Shown piece after piece: positions 41,840 to 51,306 of a DNA stretch of 64,000 nt. The stretch comes from Halobacillus alkaliphilus (GTDB lineage Bacteria; Bacillota; Bacilli; Bacillales; Halobacillaceae). A model generated the notes under the pieces. That model did not search any database and was not told the DNA's origin. It saw nothing but the letters and a program-made list of their open reading frames with translations. The translations under genes and the position numbers were made by a program. Position 1 is the stretch's first letter. Each line of letters opens with the position of its first letter. The stretch is taken from the NCBI RefSeq assembly GCF_900113125.1, contig NZ_FOOG01000006.1, forward strand, positions 1-64,000. Direction: 5' to 3'.

Positions 41840-42385
41840 ATGGAACAACAATTCCACGCAACAACGATATTTGCTGTCCAGCACAATGGTCAGTGTGCGA
41901 TGAGTGGTGATGGGCAGGTGACGCTTGGGAACCAGGTGGTTATGAAGCATAAAGCACGAAAAGTACGCCGACTCTACAATGATCAAGTTTTGGCAGGCTT
42001 TGCGGGATCTGTAGCAGATGCCTTTACTTTGTTTGAAAAGTTTGAAGGAAAGCTCGAAAGTTTTGATGGCAATTTAGCAAGAGCTTCCGTTGAGTTAGCC
42101 AAGGAGTGGCGCAGTGATCGTGTATTGAGAAAGCTTGAAGCCATGCTTATTGTGATGGATCGTAATCACATGTTTCTAGTATCCGGTACTGGGGAAGTTA
42201 TAGAACCGGATGATGGAATTTTGGCTATAGGCTCAGGTGGTAATTTCGCTTTAAGTGCAGGTCGTGCTCTTAAACGTTACTCACCTGATCAGTCCGCTGA
42301 ACAAATCGCTCAAGCCGCATTAGAAATAGCAGGAGAAATCTGTGTGTTTACAAATGATCAAATTATCCTGGAAGTTCTCAAATAA
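41840..42385 (+). CDS. hslV: ATP-dependent protease subunit HslV (ClpQ/CodW)
   Basis: The proteolytic chamber of HslUV, 181 aa. The N-terminus reads [13 protein letters not shown]. In B. subtilis the enzyme is reported as an N-terminal serine protease ([12 protein letters not shown]), but here no Ser precedes the ATT motif: residue 2 is Glu. Thr8 aligns with the catalytic Thr of E. coli HslV, so a processed Thr nucleophile is possible. The remainder ([28 protein letters not shown]) is conserved. The SD is GAGGTGAG. hslU follows after 14 nt. Confidence 0.93.
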   Translation: MEQQFHATTIFAVQHNGQCAMSGDGQVTLGNQVVMKHKARKVRRLYNDQVLAGFAGSVADAFTLFEKFEGKLESFDGNLARASVELAKEWRSDRVLRKLEAMLIVMDRNHMFLVSGTGEVIEPDDGILAIGSGGNFALSAGRALKRYSPDQSAEQIAQAALEIAGEICVFTNDQIILEVLK

Positions 42386-42399
42386 GGGGGACCTTTGCA

Positions 42400-43800
42400 A
42401 TGTCGTTGAATTTAACACCTAAACAAATTGTAGAAAAACTCGATCAATATATTATAGGACAGAATAGTGCAAAGAAATCCGTTGCTATAGCTCTTAGAAA
42501 TCGATATCGCCGTATGCAGTTAACCGGTGATATCCGCGACGAAATTGTACCTAAAAATATTCTTATGATGGGGCCGACCGGTGTAGGAAAAACAGAAATT
42601 GCCCGCAGACTAGCGAAATTGGTAGGTGCGCCATTTGTTAAAGTTGAAGCCACTAAGTTCACTGAAGTTGGCTATGTGGGCCGTGATGTCGAATCTATGG
42701 TTCGAGATCTTGTGGAAATGGCTGTACGAATGGTAAAAGAAGAAAAAATGGAAGAAGTCAAGGAAAGGGCAGAAGAACAGGCTAATAAGCGGCTTGTAAA
42801 ACTCCTTGTTCCCTCCAAGAAGAAGCAGCAGCAGAATAATTTTAAAAACCCGCTCGAAATGTTTTTTAATCAGGGAGATCAGCAGGAAAGTGAACCACAG
42901 CCGACGCAGGAAGAAAAAGAAATCGAAACTAAGCGAAGCCGTATTCGTCAGCAGTTGGATATGGGGGAGCTTGAAGACCGTATGGTTACGATTGAAGTGG
43001 AAGAATCGCAATCCTCTATGTTTGATATGATGCAAGGATCAGGAATGGAACAAATGGGGATGAACATGCAAGATGCATTTAGCCAGTTCATGCCTAAAAA
43101 AACCAAAAAGAGAAAGCTGCCCGTTTCTGAAGCTCGTAAAGTCCTTACTCAGGAAGAAGCAAGTAAATTAGTAGATATGGATGAAGTAGGACAGGAAGCT
43201 GTAAACAAAGTTGAACAGTCAGGTATGATTTTTATTGATGAAATCGATAAGGTAGCCGCAAAAGGGGACAATCAAGCTAATGTTTCCCGAGAAGGTGTTC
43301 AGCGTGATATTCTTCCCATTGTAGAAGGCTCGACAATTGTGACTAAATACGGTGCCGTTTCAACTGATCACATTTTGTTTATTGCCGCAGGTGCCTTTCA
43401 TATGGCCAAACCTTCTGATCTAATTCCTGAGCTGCAGGGAAGATTCCCGATTCGTGTGGAACTTAATAAGCTTAACGTACAGGACTTCCGAAACATCTTA
43501 GTGGAACCTTCCAATGCTTTGTTAAAACAATATAAGGCACTATTAGAAATTGAAGGTATAAAGGTTGAATTTTCTGACGATGCTATTACTAGACTCGCAG
43601 AGATTGCTCATGAAGTGAATCAGGAAACGGACAATATTGGTGCGAGACGACTTCATACCATTTTGGAAAAGTTATTAGAGGACTTGTCATTTGAAGCACC
43701 GGATGTAATGATGGAAACCATTGAAATTACGCCACAATATGTTGACAGCAAACTGTCCTCTATTGTAAAAAATAAAGATCTTAGTCGTTTTATTTTATAG
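42400..43800 (+). CDS. hslU: ATP-dependent protease ATPase subunit HslU (ClpY/CodX)
   Basis: An AAA+ unfoldase feeding HslV. 466 aa: Walker A GPTGVGKT (58-65), the charged I domain insertion (about 105-235), Walker B FIDEIDK near 280 and sensor [10 protein letters not shown] near 410. The C-terminal tail ends SRFIL, which docks into HslV. The gene is 24 nt from codY. Confidence 0.96.
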   Translation: MSLNLTPKQIVEKLDQYIIGQNSAKKSVAIALRNRYRRMQLTGDIRDEIVPKNILMMGPTGVGKTEIARRLAKLVGAPFVKVEATKFTEVGYVGRDVESMVRDLVEMAVRMVKEEKMEEVKERAEEQANKRLVKLLVPSKKKQQQNNFKNPLEMFFNQGDQQESEPQPTQEEKEIETKRSRIRQQLDMGELEDRMVTIEVEESQSSMFDMMQGSGMEQMGMNMQDAFSQFMPKKTKKRKLPVSEARKVLTQEEASKLVDMDEVGQEAVNKVEQSGMIFIDEIDKVAAKGDNQANVSREGVQRDILPIVEGSTIVTKYGAVSTDHILFIAAGAFHMAKPSDLIPELQGRFPIRVELNKLNVQDFRNILVEPSNALLKQYKALLEIEGIKVEFSDDAITRLAEIAHEVNQETDNIGARRLHTILEKLLEDLSFEAPDVMMETIEITPQYVDSKLSSIVKNKDLSRFIL

Positions 43801-43824
43801 ACAAACCATAAGGAGGAATAACAC

Positions 43825-44604
43825 ATGAAATTATTAGATCGTGCCAGAAGAATCAATGCTATGCTGCAGAAAACTACAGGGAAATCGGTGGATTTTAATG
43901 ATATGTCCGCAACAATGAGAGATGTGATCGAAGCAAATACATTTGTATTGAGCCGCCGAGGTAAACTTCTTGGATTTGCTATTAATCAGGAAATTGAAAA
44001 TGAGCGAATGAAGACGATGCTGACTGAACGCCAATTTCCACAAGAATATACTCAGAACTTATTTAATATCCAGGAAACAACTCCTGATATTGATATCGAT
44101 AGTGAATATACGGCTTTCCCTGTTGAAAACCGGGAATTGTTTGAGCAGGGTTTAACTACCATTGTTCCGATCATCGGAGGAGGTCAGCGATTAGGTACTC
44201 TAATTCTAAGTCGAATTAACAGAAGCTTTAACGACGATGACCTTCTGCTTGCTGAATACGGTGCAACAGTAGTTGGAATGGAAATCCTCCATGAGAAAAC
44301 GGAGGAGATTGAACAGGAAGCTCGTAGTAAAGCTGTTGTTCAAATGGCGATTAGTTCTTTATCCTATAGCGAGTTGGAAGCTATTGAGCATATTTTTGAA
44401 GAACTTGAAGGAAACGAAGGGCTGCTTGTTGCCAGCAAAATAGCGGATCGCGTAGGAATTACCCGTTCGGTAATTGTCAATGCTTTACGTAAGTTAGAGA
44501 GTGCTGGAGTTATTGAGTCTCGTTCATTAGGTATGAAAGGAACGTATATTAAAGTCTTGAACAATAACTTCCTAGTGGAGCTTCAAAAACTTCGCACAAG
44601 TTAA
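43825..44604 (+). CDS. codY: Global transcriptional regulator CodY
   Basis: A GTP- and branched-chain amino acid-responsive repressor of post-exponential genes. 259 aa: an N-terminal GAF-type effector domain (1-155), a linker, and a C-terminal winged HTH with [20 protein letters not shown] around 203-222. AAGGAGG precedes the ATG. Last gene of the operon, followed by a strong terminator. Confidence 0.97.
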   Translation: MKLLDRARRINAMLQKTTGKSVDFNDMSATMRDVIEANTFVLSRRGKLLGFAINQEIENERMKTMLTERQFPQEYTQNLFNIQETTPDIDIDSEYTAFPVENRELFEQGLTTIVPIIGGGQRLGTLILSRINRSFNDDDLLLAEYGATVVGMEILHEKTEEIEQEARSKAVVQMAISSLSYSELEAIEHIFEELEGNEGLLVASKIADRVGITRSVIVNALRKLESAGVIESRSLGMKGTYIKVLNNNFLVELQKLRTS

Positions 44605-44610
44605 ATACAG

Positions 44611-44646
44611 AAAAACCGCTGCTTTTAAGAAAGCAGCGGTTTTTTA
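44611..44646 (+). terminator. Intrinsic terminator of the xerC-codY operon
   Basis: AAAAACCGCTGCTT pairs with AAGCAGCGGTTTTT, followed by T residues, seven bases after the codY stop. Confidence 0.9.
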
Positions 44647-44862
44647 TATTCGAAAATTGGAAAAACAAGGTTATAAATCCATCTAAAGTACATTTTTATA
44701 AAATTTGTGTAAATCTAATTTATTTACCGAACAAACTATGTAATAATGTTCATTATAATAGTATTTTCGACAAAAACCATTATAAACCATTACTTTAGGT
44801 TTAAAGTCCCTGATTATTTAGTTCTATTTATAGAGTGAGTAAAAAAATACTGATGTACTACA
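44647..44862. other. Upstream region of the flagellar operon
   Basis: AT-rich and non-coding. It holds a direct repeat AAACCATTA at 44774-44782 and 44784-44792 (10-bp period) and, abutting it, a perfect dyad ACTTTA-GGTT-TAAAGT (44792-44807). These lie about 90 bp upstream of the predicted flgB start and could be binding sites. A TATAAT near 44756 lacks a matching -35. Confidence 0.5.
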
Positions 44863-44892
44863 TAGACAGAGGTATACAAACTTTTTTACAAT
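44863..44892 (+). promoter_or_regulatory. Candidate SigA promoter of the fla/che operon
   Basis: TAGACA, an 18-bp spacer and TACAAT. The start site would be about 44899. Confidence 0.55.
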
Positions 44893-44909
44893 TAGGTTTG
44901 TGAACCTAA
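44892..44909. repeat. Inverted repeat at the fla/che start site
   Basis: TTAGGTT-TGTG-AACCTAA, a perfect 7-bp dyad overlapping the end of the -10 and the predicted start site. It is well placed for a repressor or for a 5' stem in the mRNA. Confidence 0.5.
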
Positions 44910-44931
44910 AAACATGCCGAACGAGGTGATT

Positions 44932-45327
44932 ATGCTGAACTTATTTAATGATACCTTTAATACACTAGAAAAATCCTTAAACTATGCTTTAGAAAAGAAC
45001 CGTGCCATATCTAACAATATATCCAACGTGGATACTCCTGGCTATAAAGCTAAAGATGTTGTTTTTAAAGATCACTTAAACCGCGCTGAGGCTTCTCTTT
45101 CAGCCAAAAAAACCAGTCAAAAACATATCGATTTTCAGAATAGAGAATCCGTCTCCTACAATACAACCACAAACAATAGTACTACATATAACCACAATGG
45201 AAATAACGTCGACATTGATAAAGAGATGAGCAGCTTGGCTCAGAACCAGATTTATTATCAAGCTCTGGCTGATCGCATGAGTGGTAAGTTCAGAAGTATG
45301 GAATCCGTTATTAAAGGAGGAAATTAA
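44932..45327 (+). CDS. flgB: Flagellar basal-body rod protein FlgB
   Basis: A proximal rod subunit exported by the flagellar type III apparatus. About 131 aa, with the rod signature NNISNVDTPGYKAKDV and a C-terminal helix (MSGKFRSMESVIKGGN). ATG 44932 follows GAGGTGATT; an ATG six codons earlier lacks an SD. First gene of the operon; flgC starts two bases after the stop. Confidence 0.95.
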   Translation: MLNLFNDTFNTLEKSLNYALEKNRAISNNISNVDTPGYKAKDVVFKDHLNRAEASLSAKKTSQKHIDFQNRESVSYNTTTNNSTTYNHNGNNVDIDKEMSSLAQNQIYYQALADRMSGKFRSMESVIKGGN

Positions 45328-45329
45328 CC

Positions 45330-45791
45330 GTGGGGATTTTTGATGCATTGAATACAAGTGCCAGTGGATTGACAGCCCAGCGGCTGAGAATGGATGTGGC
45401 TTCCTCTAATGTGGCAAATGCAAACTCCACAAGAGCTGAACTTAATGAAGAGGGAGAATGGGAACCTTATCGCAGAAAAATGGTCGTATTTGAACCAAAA
45501 GCTCAAAGCTTTAAGTCTTACCTTGAAAATGCCTCCCGACTTTCAACTCAATCCGGAAGCACTCAGGGTGTAAAAGCTTCAAAGATTGTGGAGGATGAGA
45601 AACCTTTCAAACAGGTGTTTAACCCGGACCACCCCGATGCTAATTCAGAAGGGTATGTCCAGACTCCTAACGTAGATCCTTTACAGGAAATGGTAGATAT
45701 GATGAGTGCTACACGTTCTTACGAAGCTAATGTAACTTCTCTTAATGCCTCCAAAAGTATGCTGATGAAAGCTCTGGAAATAGGAAGATAA
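45330..45791 (+). CDS. flgC: Flagellar basal-body rod protein FlgC
   Basis: A rod subunit of 153 aa. N-terminal ALNTSASGLTAQRLRMDV and a C-terminal EMVDMMSATRSYEANV helix are characteristic. The start is GTG 45330 after GGAGG. It assembles after FlgB on the FliF/FliE base. Confidence 0.95.
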   Translation: MGIFDALNTSASGLTAQRLRMDVASSNVANANSTRAELNEEGEWEPYRRKMVVFEPKAQSFKSYLENASRLSTQSGSTQGVKASKIVEDEKPFKQVFNPDHPDANSEGYVQTPNVDPLQEMVDMMSATRSYEANVTSLNASKSMLMKALEIGR

Positions 45792-45808
45792 CGAGAAGGA
45801 GAGATTAA

Positions 45809-46123
45809 ATGCCAGATTTAAATACTATAACGGGATTACCGTCGGTCCAATCAAATACTCTTTCACCTCGAATAAACCCGGGCAGCTCCCCTGCAGAGGC
45901 TCAAGTCAAGTTTGCTGATCAATTGAAAAATGCAATCGATCAAGTGAATCAAACCCAGGTCGAATCAGATCAGAAAACAAAAGCCCTGGCAAGTGGTGAG
46001 ATTGATAACCTGCATGAAGTGATGATTACTTCAAAGAAAGCCAGTATTACTATGCAAACATCGGTAGAAGTGAGAAATAAAGTGGTAGAAGCATATAAAG
46101 AAATTATGCGAATGCAAGTGTAA
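45809..46123 (+). CDS. fliE: Flagellar hook-basal body protein FliE
   Basis: 104 aa; joins the MS ring to the rod. The C-terminal half (VNQTQVESDQ...ASITMQTSVEVRNKVVEAYKEIMRMQV) matches the family. AGAAGGAG precedes the ATG. Confidence 0.94.
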   Translation: MPDLNTITGLPSVQSNTLSPRINPGSSPAEAQVKFADQLKNAIDQVNQTQVESDQKTKALASGEIDNLHEVMITSKKASITMQTSVEVRNKVVEAYKEIMRMQV

Positions 46124-46182
46124 TACACCTTACACAAATTATTAAAAGATTCGTTGAGAGTGTGCTTTTTTTGGGGGCAGTT

Positions 46183-47778
46183 ATGAAAGAAAAACTAGTA
46201 CAGTACAAAAATCGTATTATTTCGTTTTGGAGAGAAAGAAGCAAAGGTCAAAAAACCGCCATGATTGGCGGTGCCGGAGCTATCCTTTTATTAGTAGCCA
46301 TAGTGAGCATTTTTGCATCCAATACAAAAATGGTTCCTCTCTACAAGGATTTAACGATCCAGGAAATTGGACAGGTTAAAACAGAACTGGACACCAGAGG
46401 AGTTTCATACGAATTGGAAGAAAATGGCACTTCAATACTTGTTCCAGAACCTCAGGCAGAGACGTTGCTTGTGGATTTAGCTGCGGCAGGACTTCCGAGC
46501 AGCGGTTCCATTGATTATGGATTTTTCAGTGATAATACGTCATGGGGAATGACGGATAATGAGTTTAATATGATTAAGCTGGACGCGATGCAAAGCGAGC
46601 TTGCCAACATGATGATGGGAATCGGTGGAATTCAGGATGCAAAAGTTATGATTAACATTCCAGAAGAAGAAGTATTTGCATCCGAGACTGAGCAAACAGC
46701 CTCCGCCTCGATCGTACTGACTGTTCAACCTGGATATCAGATGGAGAACAATCAAATAGAAGCTCTTTATAACCTTGCTTCTAAATCCGTTCCTAACTTG
46801 TCTAAAGATAATATCGTAATCATGGATCAAAACTTTAAGTATTTTGATTTAAATAATTCAAATTCACCTGAAAGCCAAGACGCTTATACATATCAGCAGA
46901 ATGTGAAAAAAAATATTGAGCGTGACATTAAACAAGATGTCCAGCGTATGCTTGGCAGGATGATTGGTCAGCAGAAAGTGATAGCAACAGTCACAACAGA
47001 CATTGATTTTACAAAAGAAAATCGTGTGGAAGAGCTGGTAGAGCCTGTTGACCCTGAAACTATGGAAGGACTGCCGGTCAGTATAGAACGGATCGAAGAA
47101 ACCTATGAAGGAGGAATACCTGAGGGAGGGGTCCCGGGGGCAGGAGAGGAAGATGTAGCGAATTACCCTGCAGATGCTGAAGGATCTAACGGAGATTATG
47201 AAATGAACCGTGAAACGATCAATAATGAATTTAACCGTATTAAGAGAAATATTGAGGAAAGCCCTTTTAAAGTAAGAGATCTTGGGATTCAGGTAGCTAT
47301 TGATAGTACAAAAGGTGCTGATGACCAAGGATCTGTTGAACTCTTATCTGCAGAAGAGCAGCAAACCGTTGAGGAAAGCGTACAGTCAATCCTTAACTCA
47401 ATGATTACAACATCCATTAATGAAAGTTATGGAGAAGTGAACCCGGAGGAAAAAATATCAATCGTTTTTCAAGAATTCAGTGAACAGCCTTCCCCTTCTC
47501 AGCCAACTCATGGAATTCCGATGTGGATGTACGCAATAGGAGCCGTTCTTGTAATTGTTATTGTAGTGCTAATCGTTTTGCTAATGAGAAGAAGAAGGCA
47601 AGAAGAAGAAGAGGAAATTTATGAAGAAACTGTAGAAGAGGAAATACCTCCCTTTGTCCCAGGCATTGAAGAAAAGGTGACCGCTTCCACTCAACAGAGA
47701 GAACAGTTAGAAAAAATGGCAAAAGAAAAACCGGAAGAATTTGCTGAATTATTGCGATCATGGATCGCGGAAGAATAA
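46183..47778 (+). CDS. fliF: Flagellar MS-ring protein FliF
   Basis: 531 aa. It has two membrane helices, near residues 25-45 and 448-468, flanking periplasmic ring-building motifs (VPLYKDLTIQEIGQV; ASASIVLTV). The C-terminal cytoplasmic tail (about 470-531) binds FliG. ATG 46183 follows GGGGG; a TTG at 46162 would add seven residues. Its membrane platform holds the export gate and C ring. Confidence 0.95.
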   Translation: MKEKLVQYKNRIISFWRERSKGQKTAMIGGAGAILLLVAIVSIFASNTKMVPLYKDLTIQEIGQVKTELDTRGVSYELEENGTSILVPEPQAETLLVDLAAAGLPSSGSIDYGFFSDNTSWGMTDNEFNMIKLDAMQSELANMMMGIGGIQDAKVMINIPEEEVFASETEQTASASIVLTVQPGYQMENNQIEALYNLASKSVPNLSKDNIVIMDQNFKYFDLNNSNSPESQDAYTYQQNVKKNIERDIKQDVQRMLGRMIGQQKVIATVTTDIDFTKENRVEELVEPVDPETMEGLPVSIERIEETYEGGIPEGGVPGAGEEDVANYPADAEGSNGDYEMNRETINNEFNRIKRNIEESPFKVRDLGIQVAIDSTKGADDQGSVELLSAEEQQTVEESVQSILNSMITTSINESYGEVNPEEKISIVFQEFSEQPSPSQPTHGIPMWMYAIGAVLVIVIVVLIVLLMRRRRQEEEEEIYEETVEEEIPPFVPGIEEKVTASTQQREQLEKMAKEKPEEFAELLRSWIAEE

Positions 47779-47792
47779 GGGAGGGTTCTTCA

Positions 47793-48806
47793 ATGGCCTT
47801 GAAAAAGTCAGAGTTATCTGGAAAGCAGAAAGCAGCTGTCCTCTTAATCTCTTTAGGACCGGATGTAGCCGCACAGGTATACAAACACTTAAACGAAGAA
47901 GAAATAGAACAATTAACACTCGAAATATCTTCAGTTCAAAAAGTAAATTCAAAACAGAAAGAAGAAATATTAGAACAATTCTATCAGATTGCTTTGGCGC
48001 AGGATTATGTCTCTCAAGGAGGGGTTGGCTATGCCAAAACCATCCTCGAAAAAGCTTTGGGGGAAGACGAAGCATCCAACATTATCGGACGCTTGACATC
48101 TTCTCTTCAAGTGAAGCCTTTTGATTTTGCAAGGAAAGCTGAACCTGCTCAGATTTTGAATTTTATTCAAAATGAACACCCTCAAACGATTGCTCTCGTT
48201 TTATCTTATTTGGATGCAGCCCAGTCCGGCCAGATTCTTTCTGAACTTCCTCAGGAGCTGCAAGCTGATGTTGCACGCAGAATTGCTACGATGGAATCCA
48301 CTTCTCCTGAGATTATCAATCAGGTGGAGCAGATACTTGAAAAAAAACTTTCAGCCACAGTAACCCATGACTATACAGAAACAGGGGGCATTCAAGCCGT
48401 GGTAGAAGTGCTCAATGGAGTCGATCGAAGTACGGAACGAACAATATTGGACTCATTAGAAATTCAGGATCCAGAACTAGCCGAGGAAATTAAAAAACGC
48501 ATGTTCGTTTTCGAGGATATTGTCTCACTGGATAATCGAGCAATTCAAAGGGTCATTCGCGAGGTTGAAAATGAAGATCTTCGCTTATCATTGAAAATTT
48601 CGAGTGATGAAGTTAAAAATCTAGTGTTTTCCAATATGTCCCAGCGAATGGCTGAAACGTTTGAAGAAGAGATGGAAGTTATGGGGCCTGTACGCTTACG
48701 TGATGTAGAAGAGGCTCAAACAAGAGTTGTAGCTACCATTAGACGCTTAGAAGATGTGGGTGAAATCGTGGTAGCTCGCGGCGGAGGTGACGACATTATT
48801 GTCTAG
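47793..48806 (+). CDS. fliG: Flagellar motor switch protein FliG
   Basis: 337 aa. N-terminal FliF-binding domain, middle domain with the EHPQT motif, and a C-terminal torque domain with charged residues facing the stator (KKRMFVFEDIVSLDNRAIQRVIREV). It ends GGGDDIIV. ATG 47793 follows GGGAGG. The stop overlaps fliH by eight bases. Confidence 0.95.
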   Translation: MALKKSELSGKQKAAVLLISLGPDVAAQVYKHLNEEEIEQLTLEISSVQKVNSKQKEEILEQFYQIALAQDYVSQGGVGYAKTILEKALGEDEASNIIGRLTSSLQVKPFDFARKAEPAQILNFIQNEHPQTIALVLSYLDAAQSGQILSELPQELQADVARRIATMESTSPEIINQVEQILEKKLSATVTHDYTETGGIQAVVEVLNGVDRSTERTILDSLEIQDPELAEEIKKRMFVFEDIVSLDNRAIQRVIREVENEDLRLSLKISSDEVKNLVFSNMSQRMAETFEEEMEVMGPVRLRDVEEAQTRVVATIRRLEDVGEIVVARGGGDDIIV

Positions 48807-49539
48807 TTTCAATCAAGGTTCACAACGTATTATTCAGATTAAGCCTGTTGAAAAGCTAACGCCAGCTGTATCCATGGAAGAAAGTCTTAGCAGTGAACAA
48901 GAGCTTGCGGAGCAAAAGAGGCAGCAAGCTGAAAAAGTTTTAGAAGAGGCACGGGAAGAGGCTTCACAATTGCTGCAAGCAGCAGAACATAAAATAGATG
49001 CAGATAAGAAAGCCTGGGAGGAAGAAAGAATTCAATTGGTTCAGGCCGCAGAAAAAGAAGGCTACCAAGCTGGTGTAACTCAAGGTTATCAGGATTACAC
49101 GGAAAAGTTGGAAGAAGCAAATCATATTATTGCGAAAGCGAACCAATCTTATCATTCGATTGTAGGGTCGAGTGAAGAAACCATTGTTGAAATTGCTCTG
49201 CGTGCAGCTGAAAAAATATTAAACTGCCATTTGGAAGACCATCCGGAGTCTTTTTCGAACCTTGTTAAAAAAGTAGTTAAAGAAGTTCAGGAGCAGCCTG
49301 AAATAGCCATTTATGTTCATCCTGATCAATATGGCTATCTACAGTCCCAGGCAGAAGAATTACAGAGAATGACGAGTTTGAAAACCAACTTATCTATCTA
49401 TGTAAAAGATGAGATGGAGCCTTTTTCATGTGTGCTTGAAACCCCTTTCGGACGCATTGATGCTGGGATTGACAGTCAGCTGAAAGAATTGAGAGAAAAA
49501 GTTTTCCGTGTGGTTCAAGAGGTGGCTCCTTATGAATAA
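48799..49539 (+). CDS. fliH: Flagellar export ATPase regulator FliH
   Basis: About 246 aa. A long charged coiled coil (about 25-120: EQKRQQAEKVLEEAREEA) precedes a C-terminal FliI-binding domain (EIALRAAEKILNCHLED). It holds back FliI and links it to the C ring. TTG 48799 is preferred because GGAGGTGA ends eight bases upstream; a GTG at 48787 lies inside that SD. Overlaps fliG and fliI. Confidence 0.9.
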   Translation: MSSFNQGSQRIIQIKPVEKLTPAVSMEESLSSEQELAEQKRQQAEKVLEEAREEASQLLQAAEHKIDADKKAWEEERIQLVQAAEKEGYQAGVTQGYQDYTEKLEEANHIIAKANQSYHSIVGSSEETIVEIALRAAEKILNCHLEDHPESFSNLVKKVVKEVQEQPEIAIYVHPDQYGYLQSQAEELQRMTSLKTNLSIYVKDEMEPFSCVLETPFGRIDAGIDSQLKELREKVFRVVQEVAPYE

Positions 49540-50839
49540 AGACACTTATTTACAAGTCATTGATCAATCAGACACCTTTAAGCGTTACGGCCGAATTCAC
49601 CGAGTGGTAGGCTTGATGGTGGAGTCAAAGGGACCAGAAGCTTCGATCGGAGATTTATGCTATATCCATTCACATTCTGACCGGAACCAGTCCATTGCTG
49701 CGGAAGTGGTTGGTTTCAACCGAGAAAATATTCTCCTTATGCCTTATAAAGAAATGCGAGATATCAGTCCTGGGAGTTTAGTTGAAGCAACAGGCGAACC
49801 TATGAAAGTTAAAACTGGAACAGGATTGATAGGGAAGATCCTGGATGCGACAGGGCAGCCGCTGGACGGTCGTTCACTACCCAAAGGCTTAACCATGTAC
49901 CCTACAGATCAGTCCCCTCCTAATCCGTTATCAAGGCCCACTATTAAAGAGCCGATTCAAGTAGGAGTTCGTGCAATTGATTCTTTGTTAACTGTTGGAA
50001 AAGGACAACGGGTAGGTATATTTGCAGGAAGCGGTGTGGGTAAAAGTACTCTTATGGGAATGATTTCAAGAAACAGTTCCGCCGATTTAAATGTTATAGC
50101 CCTCATAGGTGAGCGTGGAAGAGAAGTGAGAGAATTCATTGAAAACGATCTAGGAGAAGAAGGGCTAAAACGTTCCATTGTTATCGTAGCTACATCTGAT
50201 CAGCCAGCTCTTATGAGAACTAAAGGAGCCTATACTGCTACTGCGATAAGCGAGTACTTTAGAGATCTTGGCTACAACGTCAATTTGATGATGGATTCCG
50301 TAACCCGCTTTGCCATGGCTCAGCGTGAAATCGGACTTGCGACAGGGGAGCCTCCCACCACCAAAGGTTACACACCTTCCGTATTTGCTCTCTTACCCAA
50401 GCTACTTGAGAGAACCGGCACGAGCAGTAAAGGAACGATTACAGCTTTTTACACAGTACTGGTTGATGGAGACGATTTGAATGAACCGGTATCAGACACG
50501 GTGCGAGGGATACTTGATGGACACTTTGTACTGGATCGAAACCTTGCAGAACAGGGCCAATTTCCAGCAATAAACATATTAAGATCAATCAGCCGAGTAA
50601 TGAAGCAGATTACATCAGATGAACATAAACAATCAGCCGAACGCCTTCGTGCTTTGCTTGCGAGGTACGAGGAAAATAGTGAACTGATTCAAATAGGAGC
50701 TTATAAAAAAGGCAGCAGTAAAGATATTGATCAGGCGATTCATTATCATCCTTCCATCATTAATTTTCTGAAGCAAGGTGTACAAGAACCTTCAAGTTTT
50801 GAAGGATCCCAGGATTTGCTAAAACAGTTATTTACATAG
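49532..50839 (+). CDS. fliI: Flagellum-specific ATP synthase FliI
   Basis: The export ATPase, 435 aa, related to F1-beta. Walker A GSGVGKST (166-173), ALIGERGREVREF and Walker B-type LMMDSVTRFAMAQREIGLA are seen. ATG 49532 follows GAGGTGG and overlaps fliH by eight bases. Energises protein export with the proton motive force. Confidence 0.96.
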   Translation: MNKDTYLQVIDQSDTFKRYGRIHRVVGLMVESKGPEASIGDLCYIHSHSDRNQSIAAEVVGFNRENILLMPYKEMRDISPGSLVEATGEPMKVKTGTGLIGKILDATGQPLDGRSLPKGLTMYPTDQSPPNPLSRPTIKEPIQVGVRAIDSLLTVGKGQRVGIFAGSGVGKSTLMGMISRNSSADLNVIALIGERGREVREFIENDLGEEGLKRSIVIVATSDQPALMRTKGAYTATAISEYFRDLGYNVNLMMDSVTRFAMAQREIGLATGEPPTTKGYTPSVFALLPKLLERTGTSSKGTITAFYTVLVDGDDLNEPVSDTVRGILDGHFVLDRNLAEQGQFPAINILRSISRVMKQITSDEHKQSAERLRALLARYEENSELIQIGAYKKGSSKDIDQAIHYHPSIINFLKQGVQEPSSFEGSQDLLKQLFT

Positions 50840-50852
50840 GAGTGGAAATTGT

Positions 50853-51302
50853 ATGGCTCATTTGCGTTCTTATCATAAAATTAAGGATTTAAGGGACCGG
50901 GAGAGAACAGAGCAAGAGAAACATCATCAATCTCAAGTCGAGGCATTCGAACAGAAAGCAACCCAACTGTATGAGGTATTGAAGCAAAAAGAAGAAGCCG
51001 AGCACTCATTCCATCAGACCCTTTCCAAAAGAACTATTCAGGCTATGACTTTTATTCAGCACCAGCAATACATAGAGCGCTTAGAAGAACGTATTGATTT
51101 GCTGCAGCCTGAAGTTCAAAACGCCCGCCAGGCCATGTACAACTCCCAGGAAAAATTAACAGACGCTTATGTAGAAGTGAAGAAATTTGAAAAGCTCATC
51201 GAACAAAAGCAGAAAAAGCACCAAAAATGGGTTAAAGATGAAGAAAATAAACAAATGGATGATATGTCCATGAGACAATTTTTAAATTTCCAAAGTAGGT
51301 GA
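50853..51302 (+). CDS. fliJ: Flagellar export chaperone/ATPase stalk protein FliJ
   Basis: 149 aa, almost entirely an antiparallel coiled coil rich in Glu, Gln, Lys and His. FliJ resembles the F1 gamma subunit and couples FliI to the FlhA gate. GGAGTGG precedes the ATG. ylxF starts four bases after the stop. Confidence 0.9.
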   Translation: MAHLRSYHKIKDLRDRERTEQEKHHQSQVEAFEQKATQLYEVLKQKEEAEHSFHQTLSKRTIQAMTFIQHQQYIERLEERIDLLQPEVQNARQAMYNSQEKLTDAYVEVKKFEKLIEQKQKKHQKWVKDEENKQMDDMSMRQFLNFQSR

Positions 51303-51306
51303 GGTC

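Noticed and set aside
44647-44680. CodY box near the start of the flagellar upstream region
   Set aside because: ATATTCGAAAATT resembles half of the CodY consensus only and lacks the central spacing.
47741-48185. Several ORFs of 70-130 codons overlapping fliF/fliG
   Set aside because: They lie inside the well-conserved fliF and fliG genes in other frames and have no start signals.
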